DNA from: Nostoc sp. JL34
GTDB taxonomy: Bacteria > Cyanobacteriota > Cyanobacteriia > Cyanobacteriales > Nostocaceae
Reading direction: 5' to 3'
Assembly (NCBI RefSeq): GCF_017114945.1
Contig: NZ_JABXKQ010000044.1
Span: forward strand, 186,001-250,000
DNA: 64,000 nucleotides
The stretch's first letter is position 1; the number at the start of each line of letters is the position of its first letter. This document shows positions 18,199 through 26,483 of this stretch, one piece after another. The translations under genes were made by a program, and so were the position numbers. The notes below the pieces were generated by a model. That model saw only the letters and a program-made list of their open reading frames with translations. It was not told where the DNA came from and ran no database searches.

Positions 18199-19602
18199 TT
18201 ATAGATCAGTGGTAAGTCTGGCCTTTCTTAGCATAAATTGCAGCGCTGTCTCTTCTTGGGAGATAATATTAGCCTTGGCATCCATCCCTGATTGGATATG
18301 ACACTGATGAGTGCTACTCCCAAATGTCAGCATTTCTGGTTGAATCGTTGCTTCAAAATAGCCAGTAGCAGGACTGGATGTAGGTGCATTAATATTGTTA
18401 CTTTGAGGTGTAATTACATCTGGAGAAATGGCACTAACAACAGCTTTGAGAGTACCATAATCAGGATATGGACAGGCATCGACTCGTAATTGCACTTTTT
18501 GACCAACTGCAACTTTCTTAATCTCTGCGGTTGGAATCATTGCTTTAATCACCAAAGAAGCATTCTGAGGAACAATCTCAGCAATAGATTCGCTAGCACG
18601 CACCACTTGACCAGGGTTTCGTAAATTGAGCTTGAGAATGATACCGTCACTGGTAGCCCGAATAATGCTATTTTGCAGTTGAGTTTCAATTTGCTGAAGT
18701 TCTTTTTGATATTGCTTGAGTTGGGTTTGCATTTCAACTTGTCGCTGCATCAAAGCTTGTTTTTGTTGGTTTAAAGTAGCGATAGTTGCTTCACCTCTAG
18801 CGATTTCTTGGGCAATACGTTCTTGAGCGATCGCAATTATTGCCATACTGGGATTGACCACAACTTTAGCTGATTGCAATTTAGCTTGAGCAATTTGAAT
18901 AGATATTTTTTCTGCTTCAAGTATTAATTTACTCTGCTCAACAACTAGTTTCTTCTGCTCAAATTCGCGCCGACCAATTGCGCCAACTTGTGCTAGTTGC
19001 TCATAGCGATCGCTATCCATCTTGGCAAAGTCTAAATCAGCTTGGGCTTTTTGTAAATTTGCCCTAGCTTTTTGCAAACTTGCTTTGGAAACTAGAAATT
19101 CACTGTCAGTAGTGACTTGTCGTTCTTGATACTCTCGTTGGTTACGTGCTAACTCTGCTTTTGCAGAAGAAACACTCCGCTCGATAAATCTTTTTTCAGC
19201 CAGGATCTGGGTATCTAAAGTGCCTGTTTGGGCATCAATTTGAATTAGTTGCAATCTAGCCTGTTCGATATTGCCTTGCAGTTGGCTTTTTTTGATTTGC
19301 AGTTGCTCCGTATCGAGACGAGCGATCACTTCTCCCTTTTTGACAATTTGATTTTCTTTCACAAAAATACTTTCAACAGTTCCCTCAATGGATGGTTGCA
19401 CTAGCTTGGTGTCGCCTATCGGACGAACAGTCGCAGCAGTTTCCACCATGACATTGTATTTAACCCATGAAGAAAGAGCGATCGCTGAACCAATAGTTCC
19501 GACAAGAAATATTCCAGCTAATGATGTCCAAGCACTAATAGGAGGAAGAAACTCATCTTTTTGAAGTGATGGTAGAAATTTTTGATTATGGGTGTAAAGC
19601 AT
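18199..19602 (-). CDS. HlyD-family membrane fusion protein (peptide exporter adaptor)
   Basis: A 467-residue protein with a membrane segment at about residues 26-47 (TSLAGIFLVGTIGSAIALSSWV) and a lipoyl-like half motif (VQPSIEGTVESIFVKENQIVKKGEVIARLD). A long alpha-hairpin coiled coil spans about residues 105-330. The second lipoyl half (IIRATSDGIILKLNLRNPGQVVRASESIAEIV) and a beta-barrel domain follow. HlyD adaptors link an inner-membrane ABC exporter to an outer-membrane channel. The gene lies 24 bases after the C39 ABC transporter on the same strand, so they are co-transcribed. No TolC-like gene is in the window; a shared one is expected elsewhere. Confidence 0.92.
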   Translation of the reverse strand: MLYTHNQKFLPSLQKDEFLPPISAWTSLAGIFLVGTIGSAIALSSWVKYNVMVETAATVRPIGDTKLVQPSIEGTVESIFVKENQIVKKGEVIARLDTEQLQIKKSQLQGNIEQARLQLIQIDAQTGTLDTQILAEKRFIERSVSSAKAELARNQREYQERQVTTDSEFLVSKASLQKARANLQKAQADLDFAKMDSDRYEQLAQVGAIGRREFEQKKLVVEQSKLILEAEKISIQIAQAKLQSAKVVVNPSMAIIAIAQERIAQEIARGEATIATLNQQKQALMQRQVEMQTQLKQYQKELQQIETQLQNSIIRATSDGIILKLNLRNPGQVVRASESIAEIVPQNASLVIKAMIPTAEIKKVAVGQKVQLRVDACPYPDYGTLKAVVSAISPDVITPQSNNINAPTSSPATGYFEATIQPEMLTFGSSTHQCHIQSGMDAKANIISQEETALQFMLRKARLTTDL

Positions 19603-19626
19603 GTTTCTCCGAATAATTGGAAATAT

Positions 19627-21777
19627 TTAAGGAATTAAAAAGTCTATATGATCTCCGGGTTTGGTTCGCAATTCTTCCAAAGAACCTTGAAGTTTCAATT
19701 TGCCTTTATCTAGCAATACGATCCAATCAGCGCGATTCACTACCTTCGGGCGGTGAGTAATTAAAATCGTGGTTTTACCCCAGCGATGCTTAAATAATTT
19801 ATCCAAAACTTGTGCTTCACTTACTGGATCAAGTCCACCAGTAGATTCATCCAAAATGAGAACTGATGGATCTGTAACAATGGCTCTTGCTATTGCTAAT
19901 CTTTGACGTTGCCCACCAGAAAGATTTGCGCCAAATTCACCTAAAACAGTTTGATATTTGTCGGGTAAATTACTAATAAATTCATCAGCTTCTGCCACTT
20001 GGCAAGCTCTCACAATCTGCCCAAAGGTAACTTGAGGTGCGCCTAAGCGAAAGTTTTCTACAATAGAACGACTCCAGAAATGAGGCTCCTGAGGAACAAG
20101 AACTACTTGTTGACGTAGACAATCAAGAGAAAGGTCTTGGAGATTATAAAGTCCAATCCGAAGATTGCCAGAGTGTAGTGGATATAACCCAGCAATTAAT
20201 TTAGCAAGAGTACTTTTACCACAACCTGATTTGCCGATAATAGCAACAACTTTTCCACCAGGAATAGTTAAAGAAAAGTCATCGATTAAATCCAGGCGAC
20301 CAGCATAGTGAAAGTTAATATTTGTACAAACAATATCAGCATCAGCAGTAATTTCCACAAAAGGCTTTATTTCATCGCCCTCATTTTCGGAAGTGGCATC
20401 TATAACTTCTGTGAGGCGTTGTGTAGCTGTTTTGGCACGAGTAAATTCTTCAACAAAACTGATTAAAGTTGCCATTAAACCCAGAAAATTACCATTCATT
20501 GAGTTAAAAGCAAGCAATTGCCCAATACTCAGGTGTTCTGCTGGGTTAATTACTAAATTACCACCGAACCAAAGTAAAATAACGCCACCAATACTGGCAA
20601 CAAAGCCAGAGAAAGTATTATTGATAATTCCGATTTGAATCGTGCTAAATGTCACATTAGCAAGACGAGCAAATCGGCTTTGAAATTCATCCCAAAATTG
20701 CGGTCTAGATGTAGTAGTTTTGAGAGTTAAAGCACCTTTAAATGTCTCTACTAATACCCCTTGTGTTTCGGCTTCTTGAACTAAAAGCTCACGGGTTTTT
20801 TGGCGCAAAGTAGGCTGGAATACTACCGTAGATATGCTCATCACCACAGCAATGAATACAGCCACTACTGTAAGTTTCCAACTATAAAAAGCCATGAAGC
20901 TAAAAGAAATCAGTGCAATAAAAAATTGGCTGGGTAGACTAATAATTAAATGAGCAACTAACTGATTAATTTGGTCAATATCTCGCAGGCGGCTAACGAT
21001 TTCACCGCTGCGACGTGCTTCGTAATAAGAGAGAGGTAATCGCAGAATTTGCCGTCCAAATTCCAGAACTAGCCCTAATTGCAGACGTTGTGCGAAGTGA
21101 GCAATTAAGTTAGATTGTACAAACGACAGACTACGAGAAACAACATTCATCACTACTACTGCGATCGCTACAGTCGTGAGTAATTTTGTATCACCTCGAA
21201 CCAACACATCATCAGTCAAAATTTGCAGCAGAAAAGGGGAAGCTAAAGACAGCAAACCCAACATTAGGTTAAGAGGTAAAACTTGAGCTAAAATAGCGCG
21301 ATAAATCCAAACACGCTTGAAGAAACGCCAAAATCCGCCAACTTTCTCATCCTTTTGGGCAAAAAAGCGGATTGGATCAGGTTCCAATAAAAGTATCAAC
21401 CAATCTGTCCAACCTTCTGCTATCTCTTGTTGAGAAAGATAGCGGACGCCTACAGCCGGATCTACAACTAAACATTTTTTGCCTTTCTTACCATATAAAA
21501 CAACCCAATGATTCCCTTTCCAGTGAATAATTGCTGGTAGAGGCGCTTCATTCATTCGGTTGAGAAGTTCTGGGGAAGTTTTCACTGGACGAGCATTAAA
21601 ACCAAGTGTTTCTGCTCCCCGCTTCAGTCCTAATAAAGTAGTTCCAAATTGCCCAGTACCTACAGCTTCACGAATACGGCTGAGAGTAAAAGTACGTCCA
21701 TAATATTTGGCAATAGCAGCAAGACAAGCAGCTCCGCAGTCTTCTTCACTATGCTGTTTAACAAACTGGTATTTCAT
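19627..21777 (-). CDS. C39-peptidase ABC transporter (bacteriocin-type processing exporter)
   Basis: A 716-residue PCAT-type exporter. An N-terminal C39 cysteine protease has catalytic Cys14 (EEDCGAACL), His in GNHWVVLY and Asp in VVDPAVG. Six membrane helices lie at about residues 160-440. A nucleotide-binding domain has Walker A GKSGCGKST near residue 514, the signature LSGGQRQR and Walker B VLILDEST. The peptidase removes leaders after a double-glycine motif while the transporter exports the core peptide. The array of GG-leader peptides directly upstream makes them the obvious substrates. An HlyD partner follows. Confidence 0.95.
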   Translation of the reverse strand: MKYQFVKQHSEEDCGAACLAAIAKYYGRTFTLSRIREAVGTGQFGTTLLGLKRGAETLGFNARPVKTSPELLNRMNEAPLPAIIHWKGNHWVVLYGKKGKKCLVVDPAVGVRYLSQQEIAEGWTDWLILLLEPDPIRFFAQKDEKVGGFWRFFKRVWIYRAILAQVLPLNLMLGLLSLASPFLLQILTDDVLVRGDTKLLTTVAIAVVVMNVVSRSLSFVQSNLIAHFAQRLQLGLVLEFGRQILRLPLSYYEARRSGEIVSRLRDIDQINQLVAHLIISLPSQFFIALISFSFMAFYSWKLTVVAVFIAVVMSISTVVFQPTLRQKTRELLVQEAETQGVLVETFKGALTLKTTTSRPQFWDEFQSRFARLANVTFSTIQIGIINNTFSGFVASIGGVILLWFGGNLVINPAEHLSIGQLLAFNSMNGNFLGLMATLISFVEEFTRAKTATQRLTEVIDATSENEGDEIKPFVEITADADIVCTNINFHYAGRLDLIDDFSLTIPGGKVVAIIGKSGCGKSTLAKLIAGLYPLHSGNLRIGLYNLQDLSLDCLRQQVVLVPQEPHFWSRSIVENFRLGAPQVTFGQIVRACQVAEADEFISNLPDKYQTVLGEFGANLSGGQRQRLAIARAIVTDPSVLILDESTGGLDPVSEAQVLDKLFKHRWGKTTILITHRPKVVNRADWIVLLDKGKLKLQGSLEELRTKPGDHIDFLIP

Positions 21778-21897
21778 CGGTAAATTACCTTACATAATGA
21801 CAACTATTACCCTAAAAATTTGTCAATTTGCCGCGATGTTTTGAATTACTAAATACTGTTAACTTCAGATCTTCTCAAGCAAGTTAATTTATAGTTT

Positions 21898-22215
21898 TCA
21901 CCATAATAAAAATATCAGAAATAATTTATCACAGAAACTTAAGCTACTTCGTCTCCCACCTTGTCCACTATTTCCGCTAAATCCAATTGTGGTTTGTGAA
22001 AGCGCATATCCGGTTTCTTGCTTGGTAGAAAAACTATAATTACCGTCAGAAATATTGCTTTCATTCGTTGCGAAAGTTTCTATATTTGTCCTTTGGACGA
22101 AAAAGCCATCAGAATTAAGTGAAGAAAATAAACTTCCAGCAGACACAATCTCTTGGTCTTCTTCAGACAAATCAATGAATAATTCAGTGTTTTGGTGTTT
22201 GATATTGTTAGACAT
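21898..22215 (-). CDS. Divergent double-glycine-type precursor peptide
   Basis: A 105-residue protein. Residues 10-27 (TELFIDLSEEDQEIVSAG) match the leader of the five peptides upstream, with Ala-Gly in place of Gly-Gly. The remainder is unrelated to their cores: rich in Ser, Asn, Thr and Gly, with SGNSGQGGRRSS and a hydrophobic tail FCDKLFLIFLLW holding the only Cys. It sits 120 bases before the C39 exporter, on the same strand. It may be a second substrate with a different activity, or a protein that anchors or regulates. The function is unknown. Confidence 0.7.
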   Translation of the reverse strand: MSNNIKHQNTELFIDLSEEDQEIVSAGSLFSSLNSDGFFVQRTNIETFATNESNISDGNYSFSTKQETGYALSQTTIGFSGNSGQGGRRSSLSFCDKLFLIFLLW

Positions 22216-22384
22216 AGTATTAGCTCTATACTTTGGGAGTCTAAATATTTTGCAACAGCATGAGCAGCAAAGTAATCAAGTATTTTGACCTAGTAATTTT
22301 GTCAGTATCCAAAAATAATTAACCTTGAATACCACAAAATATAAAAGTACAACAGTGAAGTTTCAGGTATGGCTTGGGAATAAA

Positions 22385-22420
22385 AGATGACCCATGTAAT
22401 CGTATTATTATGGGTCATCT
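22385..22420 (-). terminator. Terminator after the precursor peptide array
   Basis: A perfect 11-bp inverted repeat (AGATGACCCAT / ATGGGTCATCT, 14-base loop), followed on the minus strand by TTTTATT. It lies between the last of the five similar peptides and the divergent peptide, and so could decouple abundant precursor mRNA from exporter mRNA. Confidence 0.75.
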
Positions 22421-22527
22421 GTGGAATCTTTAGTACCAAGTTTTTTCAACTGTGCCGCTAATGTTCCCAATGCTGACGTTTCAAACAACGCCTCTGGTGG
22501 ATTATTTTTTAGTGGTAGTCTAAAAGG
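22408..22527 (-). pseudogene. Short open frame without start, possible gene remnant
   Basis: In a frame different from the neighbouring peptide, 39 codons read without a stop and contain an amphipathic helix-like stretch (PPEALFETSALGTLAAQLKKLG), ending in TAA inside the terminator hairpin. There is no ATG. It may be the 3' remnant of a lost gene or of another precursor. I recognise no family, and chance is possible. Confidence 0.3.
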
Positions 22528-22754
22528 TCAGGAATGTGATTAACATCTAAGCCTAAGAAAGCTAGTCCAGCAGTCCTAATATCTGTAGACCTCCCATTAG
22601 AATTAGCAGTGCTGCCATGTGGACCTGAATAACTACTACCATTTAGAATATTTTCGCTAGCTTTGTAAAAAGTAGCATCTATTTGAAAATCGACACCACC
22701 GGCTACAACTTCTTGTTGTTCCTTCGATAAATCTGTAAACAATTCCTGAAACAT
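22509..22754 (-). CDS. Double-glycine precursor peptide, copy 5 (most diverged of array)
   Basis: An 81-residue peptide. The leader MFQELFTDLSKEQQEVVAGG is followed by a 61-residue core VDFQIDATFYKASENILNG..., with the family block TAGLAFLGL near the end. No cysteine. The core differs from the other copies at many sites (FYKASENI for FFAAKENV, SGPHGSTANSNGRST). These proteins fit what I recall as the cyanobacterial CTB-family bacteriocin group; activity is not established by the sequence. Substrate of the adjacent C39 exporter by context. Confidence 0.82.
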   Translation of the reverse strand: MFQELFTDLSKEQQEVVAGGVDFQIDATFYKASENILNGSSYSGPHGSTANSNGRSTDIRTAGLAFLGLDVNHIPDLLDYH

Positions 22755-22921
22755 AGTTGCAAACTTCCTAGTTTTGATTTGATGAACCTTTAGTATTAGC
22801 TACATGAGTTCGCGACTGAGGGTTAAAAAGTTGATTTTATGACCCTATCTAATTTTTTCCTTGATAGACTATTTTCAGCAAACTCATGTATTAGTTGATT
22901 ACCGTTTTTTAGCTCCTCAAC

Positions 22922-23173
22922 TTAATATCTGTATCCTTTTGAAGTATCGGGTAGGTCATTAGCACCCAAGCCTAAAAAAGCTACTCCAGCAGTCTTAATA
23001 TCTGTAGATTTACCGTTAGACCAAGCGTTGCTACCACTGGGATCAGAACTGCTATCGCCATTGAGAACATTTTCCTGTGCTGCAAAAAAAGTTGCATCTA
23101 GTTGAAAATCAGCACCACCAGCTACAAGTTCTTGTTGCTCGTTGGATAAATCTGTAAACAATTCATCAGACAT
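22922..23173 (-). CDS. Double-glycine precursor peptide, copy 4
   Basis: An 83-residue peptide. The leader MSDELFTDLSNEQQELVAGG is followed by core ADFQLDATFFAAQENVLNGDSSSDPSGSN... and TAGVAFLGLGANDLP. No cysteine. Intermediate in divergence between copies 1-3 and copy 5. Its stop codon lies in the recurring AGTTGA...TCAACT spacer element. The upstream AGGTTTGTAATT before the ATG matches the other copies. Confidence 0.85.
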   Translation of the reverse strand: MSDELFTDLSNEQQELVAGGADFQLDATFFAAQENVLNGDSSSDPSGSNAWSNGKSTDIKTAGVAFLGLGANDLPDTSKGYRY

Positions 23174-23364
23174 AATTACAAACCTCGTAATTTGGATTTA
23201 ATAAACCTTTAGGATGAGTTACATGAGTTAATGATGGAGGCTCAGAAGGTTAATTTTTTGTAATAATCTAGAGTATTTATCTCTAAATTATTACTTACTA
23301 AACTCTTTTCATTGAACTTATGTATTAGTTGATTGCCCTTTTTTGGCTGCTCAACTTAATGGCT

Positions 23365-23607
23365 CTATTCTTTTGAAATCTTAGGAACATCAGTAGCTCC
23401 CAAGCCTAAAAAAGCTAGTCCAGCAGTTGCAATCTCTGTAGACTTACCATTGGAGTTAGCATTGCTGCCATTAGGATCAGAGCTAGTACCGCCATTGAGA
23501 ACATTTTCTTTTGCTGCAAAAAAAGTTGCATCTAGTTGAAAATCAACACCGCCAGCTACAACTTCTTGTTGCTCGTTGGATAATTCAGTAAACAATTCAT
23601 CAGACAT
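23365..23607 (-). CDS. Double-glycine precursor peptide, copy 3
   Basis: An 80-residue peptide nearly identical to copies 1 and 2 through residue 74. It starts MSDELFTEL instead of MSHVLFTEL and ends ...GATDVPKISKE, lacking the GYSH tail because of an early TAG. The leader ends VVAGG and the core begins VDFQLDATFF. No cysteine. The last codons and the extra bases up to the spacer element suggest that a stop arose in a formerly longer copy. Confidence 0.85.
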   Translation of the reverse strand: MSDELFTELSNEQQEVVAGGVDFQLDATFFAAKENVLNGGTSSDPNGSNANSNGKSTEIATAGLAFLGLGATDVPKISKE

Positions 23608-23775
23608 AGTTGCAAACCTCAGATTTTTGAGTTGACGAACCTTGAGTATTTAGATACGTGAGTTGGTGACGGAGGGTTAGAAGGTTAATTTTGTCATCCT
23701 ACCTAATTCCTTCGTTAGCAAATTGTTTTTATCCAACTCACGTATTAGTTGATTGCTCTTTTTTAGCTGCTCAAC

Positions 23776-24027
23776 TTAATGGCTATAGCCTTTTGAAATA
23801 TCAGGAATATCAGTAGCTCCCAAGCCTAAAAAAGCTAGTCCAGCAGTTGCAATCTCTGTAGATTTACCATTGGAGTCAGCATTACTGCCATTAGGATCAG
23901 AGCTAGTACCGCCATTGAGAACATTTTCTTTTGCTGCAAAAAAAGTTGCATCTAGTTGAAAATCAACACCGCCAGCTACAACTTCTTGTTGCTCGTTGGA
24001 TAATTCGGTAAACAATACGTGAGACAT
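23776..24027 (-). CDS. Double-glycine precursor peptide, copy 2
   Basis: An 83-residue peptide differing from copy 1 at only two residues (Asp for Asn in SNADSN, Ile for Val in ATDIPD). Leader MSHVLFTELSNEQQEVVAGG; core of 63 residues, acidic and Gly/Asn/Ser-rich, without cysteine. The gene plus spacer repeats with a 419-base period relative to copy 1, showing recent tandem duplication. Confidence 0.87.
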   Translation of the reverse strand: MSHVLFTELSNEQQEVVAGGVDFQLDATFFAAKENVLNGGTSSDPNGSNADSNGKSTEIATAGLAFLGLGATDIPDISKGYSH

Positions 24028-24194
24028 AGTTACAAACCTCGTAATTTTGAGTTGATGATCTTTTAAGATTAGTCACGTGAGTTCATAATGAAGGGTTAGA
24101 AGGTTAATTTTGTCATTCCATCTAATTCCTCTATTAGCAAATTATTTTCATCCCACTCACGTATTAGTTGATTGCTCTTTTTTAGCTGCTCAAC

Positions 24195-24446
24195 TTAATG
24201 GCTGTAGCCTTTTGAAATATCAGGAACATCAGTAGCTCCCAAGCCTAAAAAAGCTAGTCCAGCAGTTGCAATCTCTGTAGACTTACCATTGGAGTTAGCA
24301 TTGCTGCCATTAGGATCAGAGCTAGTACCGCCATTGAGAACATTTTCTTTTGCTGCAAAAAAAGTTGCATCTAGTTGAAAATCAACACCGCCAGCTACAA
24401 CTTCTTGTTGCTCGTTGGATAATTCGGTAAACAATACGTGAGACAT
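24195..24446 (-). CDS. Double-glycine precursor peptide, copy 1 (first of array)
   Basis: An 83-residue peptide. The leader MSHVLFTELSNEQQEVVAGG carries an acidic helix and the GG cleavage site. The predicted core VDFQLDATFFAAKENVLNGG... ends GLGATDVPDISKGYSH. It contains no Cys, so lanthionine or disulfide cross-links are excluded, and no modifying enzyme lies nearby. A ribosome-binding site (ACGAGG) stands 9 bases before the ATG. As first gene of the array it should follow the promoter in the 593-base region at 24447-25039. Known relatives are called bacteriocins on the basis of leader and exporter, and the role could equally be signalling. Confidence 0.87.
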   Translation of the reverse strand: MSHVLFTELSNEQQEVVAGGVDFQLDATFFAAKENVLNGGTSSDPNGSNANSNGKSTEIATAGLAFLGLGATDVPDISKGYSH

Positions 24447-25039
24447 AGTTACAAACCTCGTAATTTTAATTGGCTTTTTAGCTATTAGTTGATTGCTTCA
24501 TTTGCGCCTCAACTCGTTGCTTGTTAATACAATAGAGGTAAGCACTTGAGAGAGTCATTTACTTTTTATGCAAACTTATTTACCATGTTTAGAAAAACTT
24601 ATTGCCCAATTAAGCCAGTAGTCTGTCCGAAAAATACGTATGGATAAAACTCTGCTTTTCTACTCTGTCTTGAGGATGATCAATCACAAAAGGCTTTTAA
24701 TAAAAAGGTAAAAAAATAAACTTTCGCCCAATTATCCGCAGGAAAATATATAGCGCTTTTTGTTTATATGCAATATACAATTACCTCTCTGCTAAAAGGA
24801 GAGAGTCTTGGAACCTTACTCCTCTTTCCTTGCAGAAAATAGGCTGGGAGTTAGGTCTGTATCGGATTCAGGTGAAAAGCACTATAACTATGCTCAATTG
24901 CGTAGAATACAGACCTAACTGTGTACCCGTAACACTGACATACAAAAATCCTGTAGTAGGACTAAAAGCCATTACAGGAGAAATTAAAATAATCAAATAA
25001 TTAGAAAAAACTTATCAGATTCACAACTTGGTTGTTTGT
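24447..25039. other. Upstream region of the peptide array with long inverted repeat
   Basis: 593 bases without a gene. A perfect 13-bp inverted repeat (GTTAGGTCTGTAT at 24850-24862, ATACAGACCTAAC at 24907-24919) frames a 44-base loop, and a CTCTC...GAGAG hairpin lies near 24786-24807. The promoter of the peptide array should be in the left third. No operator could be identified. Confidence 0.5.
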
Positions 25040-25459
25040 TTATGCAATATTATCTACAAGCCGATCGCGAATTGTTTTGAGTTGGTCTTGAGTCTTAATT
25101 GGCTCTCGCGGTGCTGGCAATTCAGTATTTGGCCAGTTAGGTAAATCATTGCAGGGGCATAACAACGCGGGCATTCCAACATTTCGCGCGGCTACTGGCA
25201 TATTGCAACGACCACAAGGCAGCATATCCCATGCTGGTGTCAACAGTTCAGCAATGGTTTCATGTGTACCCTCTAGGTAACAGTCACTCGATTCCGGTGA
25301 GATAATTTTCTGCCAGCACTCTTCAAATTCTGCACTATAGCGATCGCCATTTAGCACGGATTGGGGCAAAAAGGTTGCCTTACCGTTGCCCGTAATCACT
25401 TTCTTACCCAACTGAAACCAGTAGGCCAGGTATCTTCTAACTTCTTGTTTGGTTGCCAT
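25040..25459 (-). CDS. Conserved cyanobacterial protein with Cys pairs, putative zinc site
   Basis: A 139-residue protein beginning MATKQEVRRYLAYWFQLGKKV. In its second half four cysteines form two pairs, LPCGRCNMP and LLCPCNDLPNWP, a likely zinc or metal site. There is no membrane or signal segment. I recall similar hypothetical proteins across cyanobacteria but know no function. It lies 53 bases downstream of cobU on the same strand, so co-transcription is possible, although a TTTTAGA heptamer repeat sits in the gap. Confidence 0.7.
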   Translation of the reverse strand: MATKQEVRRYLAYWFQLGKKVITGNGKATFLPQSVLNGDRYSAEFEECWQKIISPESSDCYLEGTHETIAELLTPAWDMLPCGRCNMPVAARNVGMPALLCPCNDLPNWPNTELPAPREPIKTQDQLKTIRDRLVDNIA

Positions 25460-25466
25460 ATTACAA

Positions 25467-25494
25467 TTTTAGATTTTAGATTTTAGATTTTGGA
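25467..25494. repeat. Short tandem heptamer repeat (TTTTAGA)
   Basis: Three perfect TTTTAGA units and one TTTTGGA in tandem. This is the short tandemly repeated sequence type known from Nostoc/Anabaena. Related runs occur at 12391-12441 and near 27400-27440. Confidence 0.85.
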
Positions 25495-25511
25495 TTAATT
25501 TGAATCAAGAG

Positions 25512-26087
25512 TTAAGAATCTTGACTCCTGAATGTTCCAGCATCCTCTCTATTTGGCAATGGCGAACCAAGGACGCTGAGATTGAGAACATGACCACCAG
25601 TAACTAAATAAACAGTTTCGCTGAGTACACTTAGCTGGCGGACTAGAGAACCCAGGCGATCGCGGAACGTCCTTCCCAGGGGATAAGCTGGTATCACACC
25701 CCAACCCACCTCTTCTGCTACAAACACTATATCAGCAGCAAGTAAATCCACCGTTTCTAACAACTCTGCAAGGATGTTTTCCCAACTAAATTCGTCCTGT
25801 TCCAGGAGATTAGCAACCCAAGTTCCTAAAGAATCTACTAAAAGGCAGGTATAGGGTTTCGCATCAGCGAGGGTAGCAGAGAGTTCGACAGGTACAGATA
25901 AAGTTACCCAGTCTTCGGGACGACGTTGTTGATGTTCTAAAATGCGTTGATGCCATTCTTGATCATCTGGATTATCGGTGGCTGTCGCTACGTAAACAAC
26001 TGCTTTTCCTGACTGCATGGCCAGAGTTTCCGCCCATTCACTTTTACCAGATCGTGCTGGCCCTGTTACTAAGATGATTTTACCCAA
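25512..26087 (-). CDS. cobU: Adenosylcobinamide kinase / guanylyltransferase
   Basis: A 191-residue protein with P-loop GPARSGKS (residues 9-16), the family's VYVATA strand, WHQRILEHQQRRPEDW with the guanylylated His region, LLVDSLGTWVANLL, and VAEEVGWGVIPAYPLGRTFRDRLG. It phosphorylates adenosylcobinamide and then transfers GMP to give adenosylcobinamide-GDP in cobamide nucleotide-loop assembly. The start is a TTG: a stop codon lies three codons upstream in frame and the P-loop is too close for any later ATG. No other cobalamin genes are adjacent. Confidence 0.95.
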   Translation of the reverse strand: MGKIILVTGPARSGKSEWAETLAMQSGKAVVYVATATDNPDDQEWHQRILEHQQRRPEDWVTLSVPVELSATLADAKPYTCLLVDSLGTWVANLLEQDEFSWENILAELLETVDLLAADIVFVAEEVGWGVIPAYPLGRTFRDRLGSLVRQLSVLSETVYLVTGGHVLNLSVLGSPLPNREDAGTFRSQDS

Positions 26088-26202
26088 AGTTGTTTACTGA
26101 GTATTTTAACAAGAGAGGCAGGAGGAGGAGGCAGATAGAATATTGTCATCGCCTCCTGCGGCTATGATCGTAACTGAGCTTGCGGTTTAAGTTCCACACC
26201 AT

Positions 26203-26241
26203 AAATCTCCGATTTGGTGGCTTGGAATTAGATGGGGTTGA
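26203..26241. repeat. Dispersed repeat, copy 2 (39-bp core)
   Basis: The core is identical to 6735-6773, and flanks from about 26107 to 26285 are similar. It fills most of the 396-base gap between cobU and the next gene, where I see no gene. Both copies lie upstream of plus-strand genes in the same orientation. Confidence 0.7.
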
Positions 26242-26483
26242 AAGCAACAGATAAATTCCAACCTCTTACCTCCTTCCTGCCTCCTTCATCAATATGCCTA
26301 CGGTTGAAATTTATCACCGCAGTTTTTTCCTTCATCGGTGAGATTTTTGGTTTCAAATAACTTTTAAGGGATAAAATTAGCACCAGCATCATTGATGCCA
26401 CAACTGGCAAAAGCCAAAAATCCCAACAACCCCATTCTCAATTATTTAATACCACTGGGGACAGCAAACTTTAGGATGTCTTT

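Larger units (their letters stand above)
22893..24514 (-). repeat. Five copies of an AGTTGA-N(16-18)-TCAACT spacer element
   Basis: Copies lie at 22893-22922, 23327-23356, 23747-23776, 24166-24195 and 24487-24514. Each folds into a short hairpin; on the minus strand the arms are AGTTGAGC and GC(A)ATCAACT. In copies after genes 1, 2 and 4 the hairpin overlaps the stop codon, and one copy lies in the 5' region of gene 1. The period of 419-434 bases follows the gene duplications. It may act in mRNA processing or attenuation between the peptide genes. Confidence 0.65.

Noticed and set aside
19627-24446. Lanthipeptide or Nif11-type modified peptide cluster
   Set aside because: The five array cores have no Cys, and no LanM, radical SAM or cyclodehydratase gene is nearby. 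Leaders are not Nif11 or NHLP length.
26228-26410. Minus-strand ORF of 60 codons before the gene at 26484
   Set aside because: It lies on the dispersed repeat and has no start context or recognisable features.
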